From Candidatus Faecicola pullistercoris (GTDB taxonomy: Bacteria; Bacillota; Clostridia; Christensenellales; CAG-917): DNA of 64,000 nucleotides. A model generated the notes under the pieces. That model was not told where the DNA came from. It saw only the letters and a list, made by a program, of their open reading frames with translations, and did not search any database. The translations under genes were made by a program, and so were the position numbers. Numbering within the stretch: position 1 is the first letter of the stretch; the number at the start of each line of letters is the position of its first letter. Shown here one piece after another: positions 35,870-45,598 of the stretch. The DNA lies in assembly GCA_018714105.1 (NCBI GenBank), contig DVNW01000003.1, forward strand, positions 1 through 64,000, read 5' to 3'.

Positions 35870-37053
35870 AAAATATCTGGACCGTACTTAAAAAAGAAGT
35901 TAAAAGATTTTTCAGCGACAAAAGGACGGCTTTCGCAAGCATAGTTCTGCCCGGCCTTCTGATTTACTTTATTTACAGCCTTATGGGCAGCGCGATAGAG
36001 GATCTTTTCGCGCCCGAGGAGGGATATCAGCCCGCGGTGTACGCCGTGAACATGCCTGACGGTATGGAAGACGTCTTCAAAAATATGGGTATTGACGCAA
36101 AGTATACCCTTATAACGGCATCCGAAGCAGACGCGAAGAAACAGGAAATAAGCGGCGGGGAAGCGGACATATTGCTGGTGTTCCCCGAGGACTTTATGCG
36201 GAAAATAGAGGAGTACGACCCCGAAAGCGGGCTTGCCGCGCCTCAGGTGGAGATATACTTCAATTCGGCCGAGACGGAATCGCAAAATGCCTATATCCTT
36301 TTTGAAAGCGCGCTCAACGCGTTCGAAAGCAGCTTATCCAACCGCTTCGACATAAACGCCGGCGGCGGAATATACGACCTCGCCACCAAAGAGGATATAG
36401 CGGGTAAGATGTTCTCCATGATGCTGCCGTTCCTTATTATTATATTCCTGGTAAGCTCCAGCATGGCTTTTGCCATGGAGAGCGTCGCGGGCGAAAAGGA
36501 AAGAGGCACCATAGGCACCATACTCATCACCCCCATAAAGAGATGGGAACTCGCCGTAGGCAAGATACTGGGTACGGGATGTCTGTCGTTACTGTCGGCA
36601 CTGTCGAGCTTTTTGGGAATAGTGCTCTCTCTCCCCAAACTGATGGGAACCGAAAGCTCGGGCGTCGAAATGAACGTATACGGTGCGCAGCACTATCTGC
36701 TGATTCTTCTTATAATGCTGGTCAGCGTGCTTATTATCGTGGCGGGAATGATGCTGCTGTCCGCTTTCGCGAAGAACATGAAGGAAGCGAATATGTATAC
36801 CATGCCGTTTATGATAATATGTATGGTAATAGGCCTTAGCGGCATGCTTTTGTCGGGCAAAAACCTGCCTCTCGGAATATACTTTATTCCGCTGTTCAAC
36901 AGCATACAGGCGATGTCGGCCATACTTTCCTTTAATATAAACGGCGCGGCCATAGCCATAACGATAGTGTCCGATATAGTTTATTTCGGCGTTATGATAT
37001 GGCTGCTTACCGTAATGTTCAACAACGAAAAGATTATGTTCAAAAAAGACTGA
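35866..37053 (+). CDS. ABC-2 transporter permease, NatB-like
   Basis: A 395-residue permease with one N-terminal membrane segment (about 20-40), a large external domain (about 45-175), and five or six C-terminal membrane segments beginning with FLIIIFLVSSSMAFAME. The segment ESVAGEKERGTIGTIL is typical of the ABC-2/NatB family. It works with the preceding ATPase, and export is the likely direction. A terminator follows. Confidence 0.88.
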   Translation: MKNIWTVLKKEVKRFFSDKRTAFASIVLPGLLIYFIYSLMGSAIEDLFAPEEGYQPAVYAVNMPDGMEDVFKNMGIDAKYTLITASEADAKKQEISGGEADILLVFPEDFMRKIEEYDPESGLAAPQVEIYFNSAETESQNAYILFESALNAFESSLSNRFDINAGGGIYDLATKEDIAGKMFSMMLPFLIIIFLVSSSMAFAMESVAGEKERGTIGTILITPIKRWELAVGKILGTGCLSLLSALSSFLGIVLSLPKLMGTESSGVEMNVYGAQHYLLILLIMLVSVLIIVAGMMLLSAFAKNMKEANMYTMPFMIICMVIGLSGMLLSGKNLPLGIYFIPLFNSIQAMSAILSFNINGAAIAITIVSDIVYFGVMIWLLTVMFNNEKIMFKKD

Positions 37054-37071
37054 ACGGCATTTAAACAATAA

Positions 37072-37105
37072 AAAAGCGACGCGTTAAGCGTCGCTTTTAG
37101 TTTTT
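37072..37105. terminator. Bidirectional terminator between natB-like gene and ftsH
   Basis: AAAAGCGACGC at 37072-37082 and GCGTCGCTTTT at 37088-37098, a perfect 11-bp stem with a 5-base loop, with T-runs on both strands. Confidence 0.92.
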
Positions 37106-37114
37106 AATTTAAAA

Positions 37115-39145
37115 TCAGAACTCGTCCGAAGGATTGTCGTCGCAATCCTTTTCGGCAGGAGTTTCGTCCGCAGTATCGGGAGCGGCAGCGTCGGAAGCAG
37201 GGGCAGACTCGGAATCGGCGGGTTTTGCTTCGGGAATTATCAGATTGCTCGCGGCAACCTTGGCCTTTTTGCTTTCCTCCTCCATTACGGCGATTATTTC
37301 GTCGGCGGACTTGCCGTCGAACAGCATGTCGACTTCCTCGCTAAAGATAGTGCTTTTCTTATAGAGAAGTTTTACCATGTCGTCAAGTATGCGGCGGTTT
37401 GCCGTAAGAATTTCGGTGGCCTTTTTATAGCAGGCGTCCAGAATGGATTTGACCTGTTCGTCTACCTTGCCGGCCATTTCTTCGCTGAAACTGTGGGAAA
37501 CTCCGAAATCCCTGCCCAGGAAAACTTCCTGTTCCGCGCCGAGATATATCGTGCCGAGAGGACTCATACCCCATTCGGTAACCATTTTTCTGGCAATGCC
37601 CGAAGCGCGCTGAATATCGTTGGAAGCGCCCGTAGAAATATCCTTAATGACGAGTTCTTCCGCCACTCTGCCGCCAAGCATCATGGTTATGGTATCAAGA
37701 AGTTTGTTCTGCGTTACGTGCGAGTCGTCGCTGTCGGGACGGGTAATGGTATAGCCCGCCGCCATGCCGCGAGGAATAATACTGACTTCGTGCACGTCGT
37801 CGCAATGCTTTAACATTTTTGCGACAATGGCGTGGCCGCTTTCGTGATAAGCGGTGATGCGTTTGTCGGTTTCGGTAACCAGACGGCTTTTTTTCTGGGG
37901 GCCGGCAATAACCTTGTTTATGGCCTCGTTTATTTCCTTCATGCCTATTGAAACCTTGTTTTCGCGCGCCGAGAGTATTGCCGCTTCGTTAAGCAGATTT
38001 TCGATATCCGCGCCTGTAAAGCCCGAAGTAAGGCGGGCAAGGGTTTTGAAGTCGATATCGTTTTCGAGATGCTTGTTTCTGGAATGAATTTTGAAAATGG
38101 CCTCTCTGCCTCTTACGTCGGGGACGTTTACGTATATCTGACGGTCGAACCTGCCCGGACGGAGCAGGGCGGGGTCGAGAATGTCCGCACGGTTGGTGGC
38201 GGCCATAATTATTATGCCTTCGTTTACCTCGAAGCCGTCCATCTGAACGAGCAGCTGGTTAAGCGTCTGTTCTCTTTCGTCGTGGCCGCCGCCCATGCCG
38301 GCGCCTCTCTTACGGCCGACGGCGTCGATTTCGTCTATGAATATAATGCAGGGCATATTGCGTTTGGCCTGGTCGAACAGGTCTCTTACCCTGGACGCGC
38401 CCACGCCTACGAACATCTCCACGAAGTCCGAACCGCTTATACTGAAAAAGGGAACGTTGGCTTCGCCCGCGACGGCTTTGGCAAACAGCGTTTTGCCCGT
38501 ACCGGGAGAGCCTACGAGAAGCACGCCTTTGGGTATTCTGGCGCCCGCGTCGGTAAACCTTTTGGGGTTTTTAAGAAAGTCGACTATCTCGCGAAGTTCT
38601 TCTTTTTCCTCTTCCGCGCCCGCCACGTCGGTGAAGCGCACCTTTACGTTCTGATTAACGCGGGCTTTGGTCTTGCCGAAATTCAGAGCGGAAGAATTCG
38701 CGCCCTGGGTCTGCTTGTAAATAAAATAGAACAGCACGAACAAAAGCACCATGCCGATAAGCGGAATGCCTATCGAGAACAGCATCGCGTTTTTACTGGG
38801 GTTATCGTAAGTAACCGTGGGAACGGTTTGCCCTTCGGGCAGGTCCTCGATTACCTTATACAGCTGTTCCACGTTTCTGTCGGGAACGTAAACGGTATAG
38901 TCGGAGCGCTTCGGAAAAGCGTTGTCCGTGATTTTGCTGTCGACCTTGCGCGCTTTTACCACGTAATCGCCCGAAATATAGATATCCGAAATTTCTCCTT
39001 TCCGGATTTTATCGAGAAGGCCGCCCTCGCCGCCGTAGCTTATTGTTTCGCCCTCGCCGCCGGGCAGAAGGAATATCAGAAGCAACAATACGGCCACCAT
39101 GATACCGAAAGTGAACAGCCCTCTGTATTTGTAAGATTTTTTCAC
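37115..39145 (-). CDS. ftsH: ATP-dependent zinc metalloprotease FtsH
   Basis: A 676-residue membrane-bound AAA+ protease that degrades misassembled membrane proteins and short-lived regulators. There are two N-terminal membrane segments (about 10-27 and 118-140) around an extracytoplasmic domain. Walker A is GSPGTGKT, Walker B is IIFIDEID, the second region of homology is [19 protein letters not shown], and the zinc site is HESGH. A disordered acidic C-terminal tail of about 45 residues follows. It is on the minus strand to the right of the origin, against the local bias. Confidence 0.97.
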   Translation of the reverse strand: MKKSYKYRGLFTFGIMVAVLLLLIFLLPGGEGETISYGGEGGLLDKIRKGEISDIYISGDYVVKARKVDSKITDNAFPKRSDYTVYVPDRNVEQLYKVIEDLPEGQTVPTVTYDNPSKNAMLFSIGIPLIGMVLLFVLFYFIYKQTQGANSSALNFGKTKARVNQNVKVRFTDVAGAEEEKEELREIVDFLKNPKRFTDAGARIPKGVLLVGSPGTGKTLFAKAVAGEANVPFFSISGSDFVEMFVGVGASRVRDLFDQAKRNMPCIIFIDEIDAVGRKRGAGMGGGHDEREQTLNQLLVQMDGFEVNEGIIIMAATNRADILDPALLRPGRFDRQIYVNVPDVRGREAIFKIHSRNKHLENDIDFKTLARLTSGFTGADIENLLNEAAILSARENKVSIGMKEINEAINKVIAGPQKKSRLVTETDKRITAYHESGHAIVAKMLKHCDDVHEVSIIPRGMAAGYTITRPDSDDSHVTQNKLLDTITMMLGGRVAEELVIKDISTGASNDIQRASGIARKMVTEWGMSPLGTIYLGAEQEVFLGRDFGVSHSFSEEMAGKVDEQVKSILDACYKKATEILTANRRILDDMVKLLYKKSTIFSEEVDMLFDGKSADEIIAVMEEESKKAKVAASNLIIPEAKPADSESAPASDAAAPDTADETPAEKDCDDNPSDEF

Positions 39146-39356
39146 TTAATAAAGCCTCCACAGCATAATAAATAAAACTATAACAAAATGGTTAAAAATA
39201 CATTAAAGCATAAGGGAATATACTTTTTCCGGAATTATTATAGTTATATTATATTATACCATAAATACAGAAAAAATCAATAAGAATACGCAACACTTGA
39301 AATTTTGCGAAAAAGCCGATTGCACGGCATTGCGCTCAAGCTGTTTCGAAAGCAAG

Positions 39357-39806
39357 TCAGGCAAGGGCAGAGCTTATCATAAACGCTATTTTATCGCCTA
39401 ATTTCATTATATTATCGTGCGGTACGGTTAACAGGGTGGTCAAAGAGTTTGCGCCGAAACGGTCGACGACGCCCAGTATGCCTACGTCGCCCACGGGGCA
39501 GGTTTTGCCGGTAACGGCCTTTTTGGGGTTGACTCCCGAGGCGGTTATCCTGATCTTGCCGACGGCGTCCTCTCTGCCGAGCGCGGCGTCCACCGCTATC
39601 AGAGTGCTGTCGGGATGCACTTTTTTTATAAAATCGATGTATGCTTTGTAATTTCGGCCGTTTACGCTGCGTTCCGTAGTGCCGTATACGTAATGGCGCA
39701 CGTTGTATTTTCGGGTGAGCAGATCGCCCACCACGGGGCCCAGGCTGTCGCCCGCTATTTTCTCGCTGCCTATGCACAAAATAACCGCCGGTTTCTGGTT
39801 AATCAA
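39357..39806 (-). CDS. yyaC: Spore protease-like protein YyaC (DUF1256)
   Basis: A 149-residue protein matching the YyaC family: CIGSEKIAGDSLGPVVGDLL, HYVYGTTERSVNG and IAVDAALGR, in the conserved order, with GDVGILGVV near the end. YyaC is related to the GPR germination protease and is found almost only in spore formers, where it is expressed in sporulation. The start is TTG at 39806, behind a perfect AGGAGG 8 bases upstream. It suggests the organism sporulates or descends from spore formers. Confidence 0.88.
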   Translation of the reverse strand: MINQKPAVILCIGSEKIAGDSLGPVVGDLLTRKYNVRHYVYGTTERSVNGRNYKAYIDFIKKVHPDSTLIAVDAALGREDAVGKIRITASGVNPKKAVTGKTCPVGDVGILGVVDRFGANSLTTLLTVPHDNIMKLGDKIAFMISSALA

Positions 39807-39975
39807 CGCTGTTTCCTCCTGTCGCTTTTAATTTTTATTGACAACGAAAGGAATTTTTATACGTTATTTGGTTGCAAAAAAGGGTAAATAACATTATAAT
39901 TATTGTGTATATTATCCGGAAAAAGCGGATATAACTTATTCTACGGGCAAATTCTTGCACCGAGGAGGAAATACC

Positions 39976-40740
39976 TTGTTCGTATTGGGTGGTTTTGCAA
40001 TCGGATACGTTGACGTCGCTATAATCTGCGTCGCGGTTATTGCTCTTATCGTGGGCGCGATAGGCGGTTTCCGCAATGCGCTGGAAAAGGGCTTTTTCGG
40101 CAGGATTATAGTTTTAAGTCTTTCGCTTATAGTTGCAATCGGGCTTGTTCACGGGATAGGCAATCTTTCCACGCCCGTTAAAAAACTGGGATTTTATACC
40201 GACACTCAACAGAAAATCGCGTCGTCCATTTCTTCCGGCAGCGAGCTTATGAACAGCGAGGTGTACTATTTCGAGGGCGTCCTGTACGTTACGGTGGACG
40301 GGAAAGAAGTTTCGCTAAGCGAGGCGCTTTCTTCCTTCGATAACCAGACTCTCAACGCCGCGCTTTCCAAACTCATTTCGCCCGAACTGGTAAACAGTTT
40401 CGAAGAGCCCACTCTTGCGAATATTTTTGCGGGCATGGCCACCGAGGCGATATTCATAGCGGGCGCGTTTATCGTGCTTGCCGTTGTTTTCACGCTGTTG
40501 TCGTTTATGCTGTGCAAACTTATCAGAAAATCGTCCGAGTCCAACGACGGCGTTGTCGTGTTCGACAGGATTCTTGGCGCGGCCGCTCAGCTCGTGCTTG
40601 CCGCCGCAATCGTGGGAGGATTGCTGTTTGCGGTGTTCGTATTCCGCGAAAACGCGCAGATGGCACCCGTTATGGAATACGTCAACTATTCGGTAATAGC
40701 CGGCAAACTGTTCGAGCTTTTCGGTCAGTTCGGTATCTGA
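39976..40740 (+). CDS. CvpA-like membrane protein
   Basis: A 254-residue membrane protein with two N-terminal hydrophobic segments (VDVAIICVAVIALIVGAIGG and IIVLSLSLIVAIGLV), a central soluble part of about 90 residues, and two C-terminal segments. The layout and the G-F-R segment after helix 1 resemble the CvpA family, linked to envelope functions. The TTG at 39976 is chosen because AGGAGG lies 8 bases before it; an in-frame TTG at 39955 would place that site inside the gene. The substrate or role is unknown. Confidence 0.68.
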   Translation: MFVLGGFAIGYVDVAIICVAVIALIVGAIGGFRNALEKGFFGRIIVLSLSLIVAIGLVHGIGNLSTPVKKLGFYTDTQQKIASSISSGSELMNSEVYYFEGVLYVTVDGKEVSLSEALSSFDNQTLNAALSKLISPELVNSFEEPTLANIFAGMATEAIFIAGAFIVLAVVFTLLSFMLCKLIRKSSESNDGVVVFDRILGAAAQLVLAAAIVGGLLFAVFVFRENAQMAPVMEYVNYSVIAGKLFELFGQFGI

Positions 40741-40761
40741 ACAGTATATAAAGTCTGTTTG

Positions 40762-40792
40762 AAAAGAGACAAAGTTTGTCTCTTTTATTTTT
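40762..40792 (+). terminator. Terminator after the CvpA-like gene
   Basis: AAAAGAGACAAA at 40762-40773 and TTTGTCTCTTTT at 40775-40786 form a near-continuous inverted repeat followed by ATTTTTT. Confidence 0.88.
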
Positions 40793-40869
40793 TATGCCAT
40801 TATTTTACAGCGCTCCCTTCTTTTCGGGCACGCGGAGGCGGAGGCTAGGGTCCGCGATAAAGATTTTAC

Positions 40870-40898
40870 TTGCAAAAGGCCCGCTTTTAGTGTATTAT
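40870..40898 (+). promoter_or_regulatory. Promoter of the repeat-protein gene
   Basis: TTGCAA at 40870-40875, a 17-base spacer and TATTAT at 40893-40898, about 62 bases before the ATG. Confidence 0.75.
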
Positions 40899-40960
40899 TA
40901 AACAGTAAATAGTTTTAACAGGCGTATGCGCTCTCCGCGGGCGCGCGTCGGGAGGTTTTT

Positions 40961-43900
40961 ATGAAAGGATTCGGCGGAAGACTTCTGACTTTTGTTTTCG
41001 GTATGATTACCGGCATAATCGTTTTCGTGCTGGGGTTGGGCGGCGCGCTGTACGGCATAGTGACCAGCGTGAAGGTCAGCCAGATCGAAGAAAAAACGGG
41101 TACCGATTATACCGCAGGCACGCCCGTTGCCGACATGTCGCTGCTGCAACTGTTCAACAAGCTGAAAGAAACCGTTGCCGACAAGGACAATATTACGCTT
41201 GCTTCCATTGAAGAGGTTTACGGCATCGACCTTGTAGCCAAAATAGAAAGCGCGCTCGAAATTCAGGCCGAAAACAAAACGGTGCTCGTTAAGGCCGACG
41301 AACTTGCCGCGTACGACGTCGAACAGTCTTTGGGCAGGCTCAACAGATACGTATTCAACGACGAGACCAAAGCCATAGAACTTCAGACGTATACCGACGC
41401 CGAAGGCAACGTCAAGGCACAGCAGCTTCCCGTAGTGAAGGCGGCCTTCGTGGACGGCAAAAATACCGCGGGCGGCAATTACAGCGTTTATTTTAACGGA
41501 ACGCAGAACGTGATTCAGTTCAAACTCACCGACACGTTCGAGGACAAGACCGCAAGATATACGGTCAGCGCCGCGGGCGAACTTACCGAAAGCGCGAGCG
41601 GAGCCTACATAAAACTTCACGACGGAATGAAGGATTTGCTTAAAGATACCAAGCTGATGTCGGTATCGGCAAATCTCAATCTCGTAATAAACATGCTCAC
41701 GCTGGATTCGATTTCGGCAAACTTCAATCTCGCTCTTCCCGACATGAGTCTTATTCAGGACTACGAAAACCTGCCCGTAATGCAGGGTATACAGGCCATT
41801 ATCGAGGAAATCAACGGCGCGTCCGATAAAACTTTCGGCGAAATAGAGGAGCTGCTGGGGCTCTCGCTCGGCGAGGGCGGAGTAGCCGATTTCATAAGCA
41901 GTTACAAAATCAGCGAAATTAACAAGGCCGTCGAGGAAATGACCGTCGGCGACCTCAAAGACGATATAGACCGCGACATTTACGTCAGAGTAAGCGACTT
42001 TTCGGCGTATAACGAAGGCGAAGGGCTGCCCGCATACGTAAACAAATTCGATCTTACGGGCGCCCGGCCCGCACTTACCGCAAAAGGTTCGGTTAAAAAC
42101 GGCGAGAACTATGTCATAGCTACCGACGGCGAGAATCTTACCATAAGCGAAATAGTGGACGGCACGCCTCAGGAAAGAACGGAAAAATTCGTCGTTATAA
42201 CCAATACCGACGGCAAAAACGAGATAGTAGCCTATGACGAAACGGCTCACGCGGGCCTCGAAGTGTACGTAAGAGTACACGAGGGAAGCGGTATTTTAAG
42301 CGTCCTTGCAGGCACTAATCTAAACTCTTTCGACAGCACGGTAGGGACCATTAAACTGGGCGACGTCATGGATATTTACGAAAGCGATACATACGTTCAG
42401 TCCGATTCGGGCGAATACGCTCTGGTAGACGGCGCTTTCGTGCCCTACGAAGAGAGTATGGGCGATACCTATATCCGTTACACCCTTAAAGAAAAGAGCC
42501 AGAAAATACTTATCGAACTTCGCAACACCACTCTCGATAACCTTTCTTCAAAAATGAAGGAACTTACCATAAGCTCCATGCTTGACGGTTTCGACAGGGA
42601 TATTTACGCACTGTATACCGACATCACCGCTGCCGCCGAGGGAGACCTTATCGACGGCTACATCAGCAGGGTGGAAAACGGCAGCCTTGCCGCGGCCGAC
42701 GATCAGATCCGCGTAACTGCTGAAATGAAGTCGGGCGAAAGATATACGCTTAAAGATTTCGGCGGCACGCTCAAAATAGTTTACGACGCAGAGGGCGAAT
42801 ACGTGAAGGTTCACGAGGGAACCAGCACCGCCGCTCTTAAAGCGCTTGCCGACGCAAGCCTCGACAACATGAATTCGGTAATAGAAAACCTTATTCTCGG
42901 CGAGGTTATGGAAATCGAAAGAGCGGACGTATTCGAAGTATGCGCGGACGACGCCTGCGCTCACTCCAAACATTACAAATACCTGGACGGCATAGGCTAC
43001 GTCAAGGCCGAGGCCGGATATGCGGGAACCAAATATTATAAGGCGGTTGAAAAGAGCAGCGAGCTTATGATAAGGCTTGCCGACACCAAGGTTACCGAAA
43101 TAGGCGCGGAGGCGCAGGCGATTATGGACGAACTCAAACTTTCGGACGTAATAGAAATCGACGCCGACAGATACCGCGACATTACGGCCGAGGAATACGC
43201 CGCGCTTGCTTCTGCGGACGTCGAATCGCTTAAATCCTACGCCGTAATCACATCGACCGACGCCGACGTGCCGGGGCTCATTCCCGGAATGGCGTATTCC
43301 ATCCTGAGGCGCGAAGGCAAATACGTTATCAACGGCGCGGAATACGACGCTCTTCCCGCGCAGGAATTTATAAAATACCGCATTTACGAGGGGCTTGACA
43401 ACGTGCTCATGAAAAAGCTGAGCGGCATAACCGTAAACTACGTGGCCGCGGCGATGAAGGACGTCGTCAAGGACGTACGCCTTTGCGAAGTAATTACGAT
43501 AGACGTCGACGAGTTCGATGCCGTTACCGACACGGCGGCCATAGCCGAGGCTTTTGCCGAGGGTAACCTGTTCAAAAAGGCGGATAACGGCTACTGGTAC
43601 GTAATAGTCACCGACGCCCCGCTGCCCGGCGATACCGAAGGATATTATGTAAGAACCTACGAAGGTTCCGACAACGCAATAATTAAAAAACTTGCCAACG
43701 TCTGCATCGGCGAAGTCAGCCGTTATATGCAGGACGCGGTAAACGATACCACTTTCGGAGAGCTTAATATAGGCGGCAGCGACGAAAAGGGCATCTTCCA
43801 GCAGCCCGCCATCAAAAACGCCAAAATCAGCGAGATAGACGACGCCATCAAATCCACCCTCGAACAGGCCACTCTCGTACAGATTAACGATTGGGCAAAC

Positions 43901-44044
43901 CTGGGGATCGAGGAAGGCAACCTGCTTCTTACCGTGCTCGGAAACATGACTATCAAGGATTTCTTCACCGCGGTCAAGAACAATATAAGCCTGGACGGAA
44001 GCGGAAACGTGGTTATTTCCTTTCCGTCGCCCGTAGCGCCGTGA
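40961..44044 (+). CDS. Large membrane-anchored repeat protein, unknown
   Basis: A 1027-residue protein with one N-terminal membrane segment (about residues 8-35) and no other anchor, so most of it is probably outside the membrane. At least seven copies of a weak motif occur, near residues 223, 313, 443, 514, 623, 699, 812 and 903. Each has the form L-xx-LA-x-T-x-[LV], then 8-15 residues, then L-x-L-[GS]-[DE]-[VM]-x-[ED]-I-x-x-D. Between copies lie beta-rich stretches with YVxVHEG-like words. The regular spacing (70-113 residues) points to a chain of similar domains. I do not recognise the family. The stop overlaps the GNAT start (GTGA). It has its own promoter and a GGGAGG ribosome site. Confidence 0.85.
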   Translation: MKGFGGRLLTFVFGMITGIIVFVLGLGGALYGIVTSVKVSQIEEKTGTDYTAGTPVADMSLLQLFNKLKETVADKDNITLASIEEVYGIDLVAKIESALEIQAENKTVLVKADELAAYDVEQSLGRLNRYVFNDETKAIELQTYTDAEGNVKAQQLPVVKAAFVDGKNTAGGNYSVYFNGTQNVIQFKLTDTFEDKTARYTVSAAGELTESASGAYIKLHDGMKDLLKDTKLMSVSANLNLVINMLTLDSISANFNLALPDMSLIQDYENLPVMQGIQAIIEEINGASDKTFGEIEELLGLSLGEGGVADFISSYKISEINKAVEEMTVGDLKDDIDRDIYVRVSDFSAYNEGEGLPAYVNKFDLTGARPALTAKGSVKNGENYVIATDGENLTISEIVDGTPQERTEKFVVITNTDGKNEIVAYDETAHAGLEVYVRVHEGSGILSVLAGTNLNSFDSTVGTIKLGDVMDIYESDTYVQSDSGEYALVDGAFVPYEESMGDTYIRYTLKEKSQKILIELRNTTLDNLSSKMKELTISSMLDGFDRDIYALYTDITAAAEGDLIDGYISRVENGSLAAADDQIRVTAEMKSGERYTLKDFGGTLKIVYDAEGEYVKVHEGTSTAALKALADASLDNMNSVIENLILGEVMEIERADVFEVCADDACAHSKHYKYLDGIGYVKAEAGYAGTKYYKAVEKSSELMIRLADTKVTEIGAEAQAIMDELKLSDVIEIDADRYRDITAEEYAALASADVESLKSYAVITSTDADVPGLIPGMAYSILRREGKYVINGAEYDALPAQEFIKYRIYEGLDNVLMKKLSGITVNYVAAAMKDVVKDVRLCEVITIDVDEFDAVTDTAAIAEAFAEGNLFKKADNGYWYVIVTDAPLPGDTEGYYVRTYEGSDNAIIKKLANVCIGEVSRYMQDAVNDTTFGELNIGGSDEKGIFQQPAIKNAKISEIDDAIKSTLEQATLVQINDWANLGIEEGNLLLTVLGNMTIKDFFTAVKNNISLDGSGNVVISFPSPVAP

Positions 44045-44619
44045 CGGAAATTATAATCCGGCCGTATCAAAGCCGCGACAGAGAGGCCGTGAGGCGGGTA
44101 TGCCTTGCGACCTCGGACTACGGCCCGAAAAACACGGAAGTACTGTATACCCTGTATTGCGATTATTATATCGAGCAGGAACCCGAAAACGTCTTCGTGG
44201 CAGACGCGGGCGGCGAGGCTGCAGGATACGTCCTTTGCGCCGAAGACGAGAAAAAATATCTGCAAAACTATAAAAAACACTATTTTAAAAGGCTAAAAAA
44301 GGCAAGTAAACTTATGTTTTTGTCAAAACTGCTGGAAAACGCATATAACCGCAGATTTGCAAAGGCATATCCGGCGCATCTGCATATCGACATCGAACCG
44401 CCCTATCAGCGGCAGGGCGTCGGACACAGGCTTATGGACGCGCTTATTTCCGAACTCGGACGAAAAGGCATTAAGGGCGTAAGGCTGACCGTTGCGGCCG
44501 ACAATAAAAAAGGCGTCAACTTTTACCTGAAATACGGCTTTGAAAAACTGGCTTCGCCGGGCGGCAGGGCGTACGTGATGGGTTATAAAATAAAGGCGAA
44601 TACCGTTGACAAAAATTAA
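44041..44619 (+). CDS. GNAT-family N-acetyltransferase
   Basis: A 192-residue acetyltransferase. The acetyl-CoA binding motif is QRQGVGHRL near residue 123, followed by LTVAADNKKGVNFYLKYGF, the usual GNAT motif B region. The start is a GTG at 44041 that overlaps the stop of the repeat-protein gene by four bases, so the two are coupled. The acceptor substrate is unknown; the coupling suggests a link to the repeat protein, possibly its modification, but that is only inference. Confidence 0.82.
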   Translation: MTEIIIRPYQSRDREAVRRVCLATSDYGPKNTEVLYTLYCDYYIEQEPENVFVADAGGEAAGYVLCAEDEKKYLQNYKKHYFKRLKKASKLMFLSKLLENAYNRRFAKAYPAHLHIDIEPPYQRQGVGHRLMDALISELGRKGIKGVRLTVAADNKKGVNFYLKYGFEKLASPGGRAYVMGYKIKANTVDKN

Positions 44620-44635
44620 TCGGTACGTATATAAT
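44606..44635 (+). promoter_or_regulatory. Promoter of the cysE-cysS leader
   Basis: TTGACA at 44606-44611, an 18-base spacer and TATAAT at 44630-44635. The -35 lies inside the end of the GNAT gene. Confidence 0.85.
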
Positions 44636-44641
44636 ATATTA

Positions 44642-44856
44642 AACCGAATAAGGCGTTGAGAAACAAGAGTATTTTTCCACGGTCGCCAAGAGAGCAGCGG
44701 TCGTCGGCTGAAAGCCGCTGTGCGAACGGAAAAAGAAAGTGCGGTTTCGAGCCTTTGCGGAGGAAATGCCGCAACGGGCGCTCCCGATACAGGGCAAGCT
44801 ACTGACAGGTGGATAACGATTTTTAAAGGTCGTCCTTTCGGGCGGCCTTATTTTTA
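44642..44856 (+). ncRNA. T-box riboswitch, cysteine-specific, upstream of cysE-cysS
   Basis: The leader between promoter and cysE has T-box landmarks in order: AAGAGTA near 44665, AGAGAGC near 44689, GGCTGAAAGCC near 44706, and a specifier region where TGC (cysteine) lies at 44740-44742 after GAAAG. A variant T-box sequence, AGGTGGATAACG, is at 44808-44819, and a terminator stem, AAGGTCGTCC at 44826-44835 with GGGCGGCCTT at 44840-44849, is followed by TTTTT. Uncharged tRNA-Cys should pair with it and allow read-through. The T-box core departs from the usual GGGTGGNACCGCG, which lowers certainty a little. Confidence 0.85.
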
Positions 44857-44880
44857 TCCCGAAAGGGGAAGGAGAAAGCC

Positions 44881-45597
44881 ATGTTTTCAAGCATAAAAGC
44901 CGATCTTGCCGCCGTGCTCGAAAAAGATCCCGCGGCAACGGGCAAATTTACCGTAATGCTTACTTATCCCGGGTTTAAGGCTCTTTTTAACCACAGGATA
45001 GCGCACTGGCTGTACAACAGAAAATTCAAACTGCTAGCAAGGCTTATAGCCAGGCGTTCAAGGCGCGTTACGGGTATAGAAATCCATCCCGCCGCCAAAA
45101 TAGGAAAGGGCGTGTTTATCGACCACGGCGCGGGCGTGGTTATAGGCGAAACGGCCGAAGTGGGTAACAACGTGGTCTTGTATCAGGGCGTTACGCTGGG
45201 CGGCACGGGCAAGCATACAGGAAAGAGGCACCCCACTATCGAGGACGACGTTATGATATCGGCAGGCGCAAAAGTTCTGGGCCCCTTTACCGTGGGCAAG
45301 GGCAGCAAAATAGGCGCCGGCAGCGTTGTGCTCAAACCCGTACCTCCTTACAGTACCGTGGTGGGCGTGCCGGGCAGAATTGTGAAACAGAACGGAAAGC
45401 GCATTGCCGATATGGATCAGGTTCTGCTTCCCGACCCGATAATGGAGGAGTTCCGCAGACTCAATCACCGCATCAGCGAACTGGAAGAAAAGCTCGGCGT
45501 AGCTTCGTGCAGATATTCCATTTCGGAGGACGTGGACAACCGCCCCGTGGGCGAAGAAGAACTCAAAAAACTCGAAGAACTCGAAGAGGAGAAATAA
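44881..45597 (+). CDS. cysE: Serine O-acetyltransferase
   Basis: A 238-residue enzyme making O-acetylserine, the first step of cysteine synthesis from serine. The left-handed beta-helix hexapeptide repeats run from about residue 65 to 165 and include IDHGAGVVIGETAEVG and the GTGKHTGKRHP loop typical of the short CysE/EpsC type. It stands directly behind the cysteine T-box and one base before cysS, so one signal (uncharged tRNA-Cys) controls both cysteine synthesis and charging. Confidence 0.95.
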   Translation: MFSSIKADLAAVLEKDPAATGKFTVMLTYPGFKALFNHRIAHWLYNRKFKLLARLIARRSRRVTGIEIHPAAKIGKGVFIDHGAGVVIGETAEVGNNVVLYQGVTLGGTGKHTGKRHPTIEDDVMISAGAKVLGPFTVGKGSKIGAGSVVLKPVPPYSTVVGVPGRIVKQNGKRIADMDQVLLPDPIMEEFRRLNHRISELEEKLGVASCRYSISEDVDNRPVGEEELKKLEELEEEK

Positions 45598-45598
45598 T

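Noticed and set aside
40898-42280. A 460-codon minus-strand frame
   Set aside because: It is the shadow of the repeat-protein gene. The sense frame has the promoter, ribosome site and repeats.
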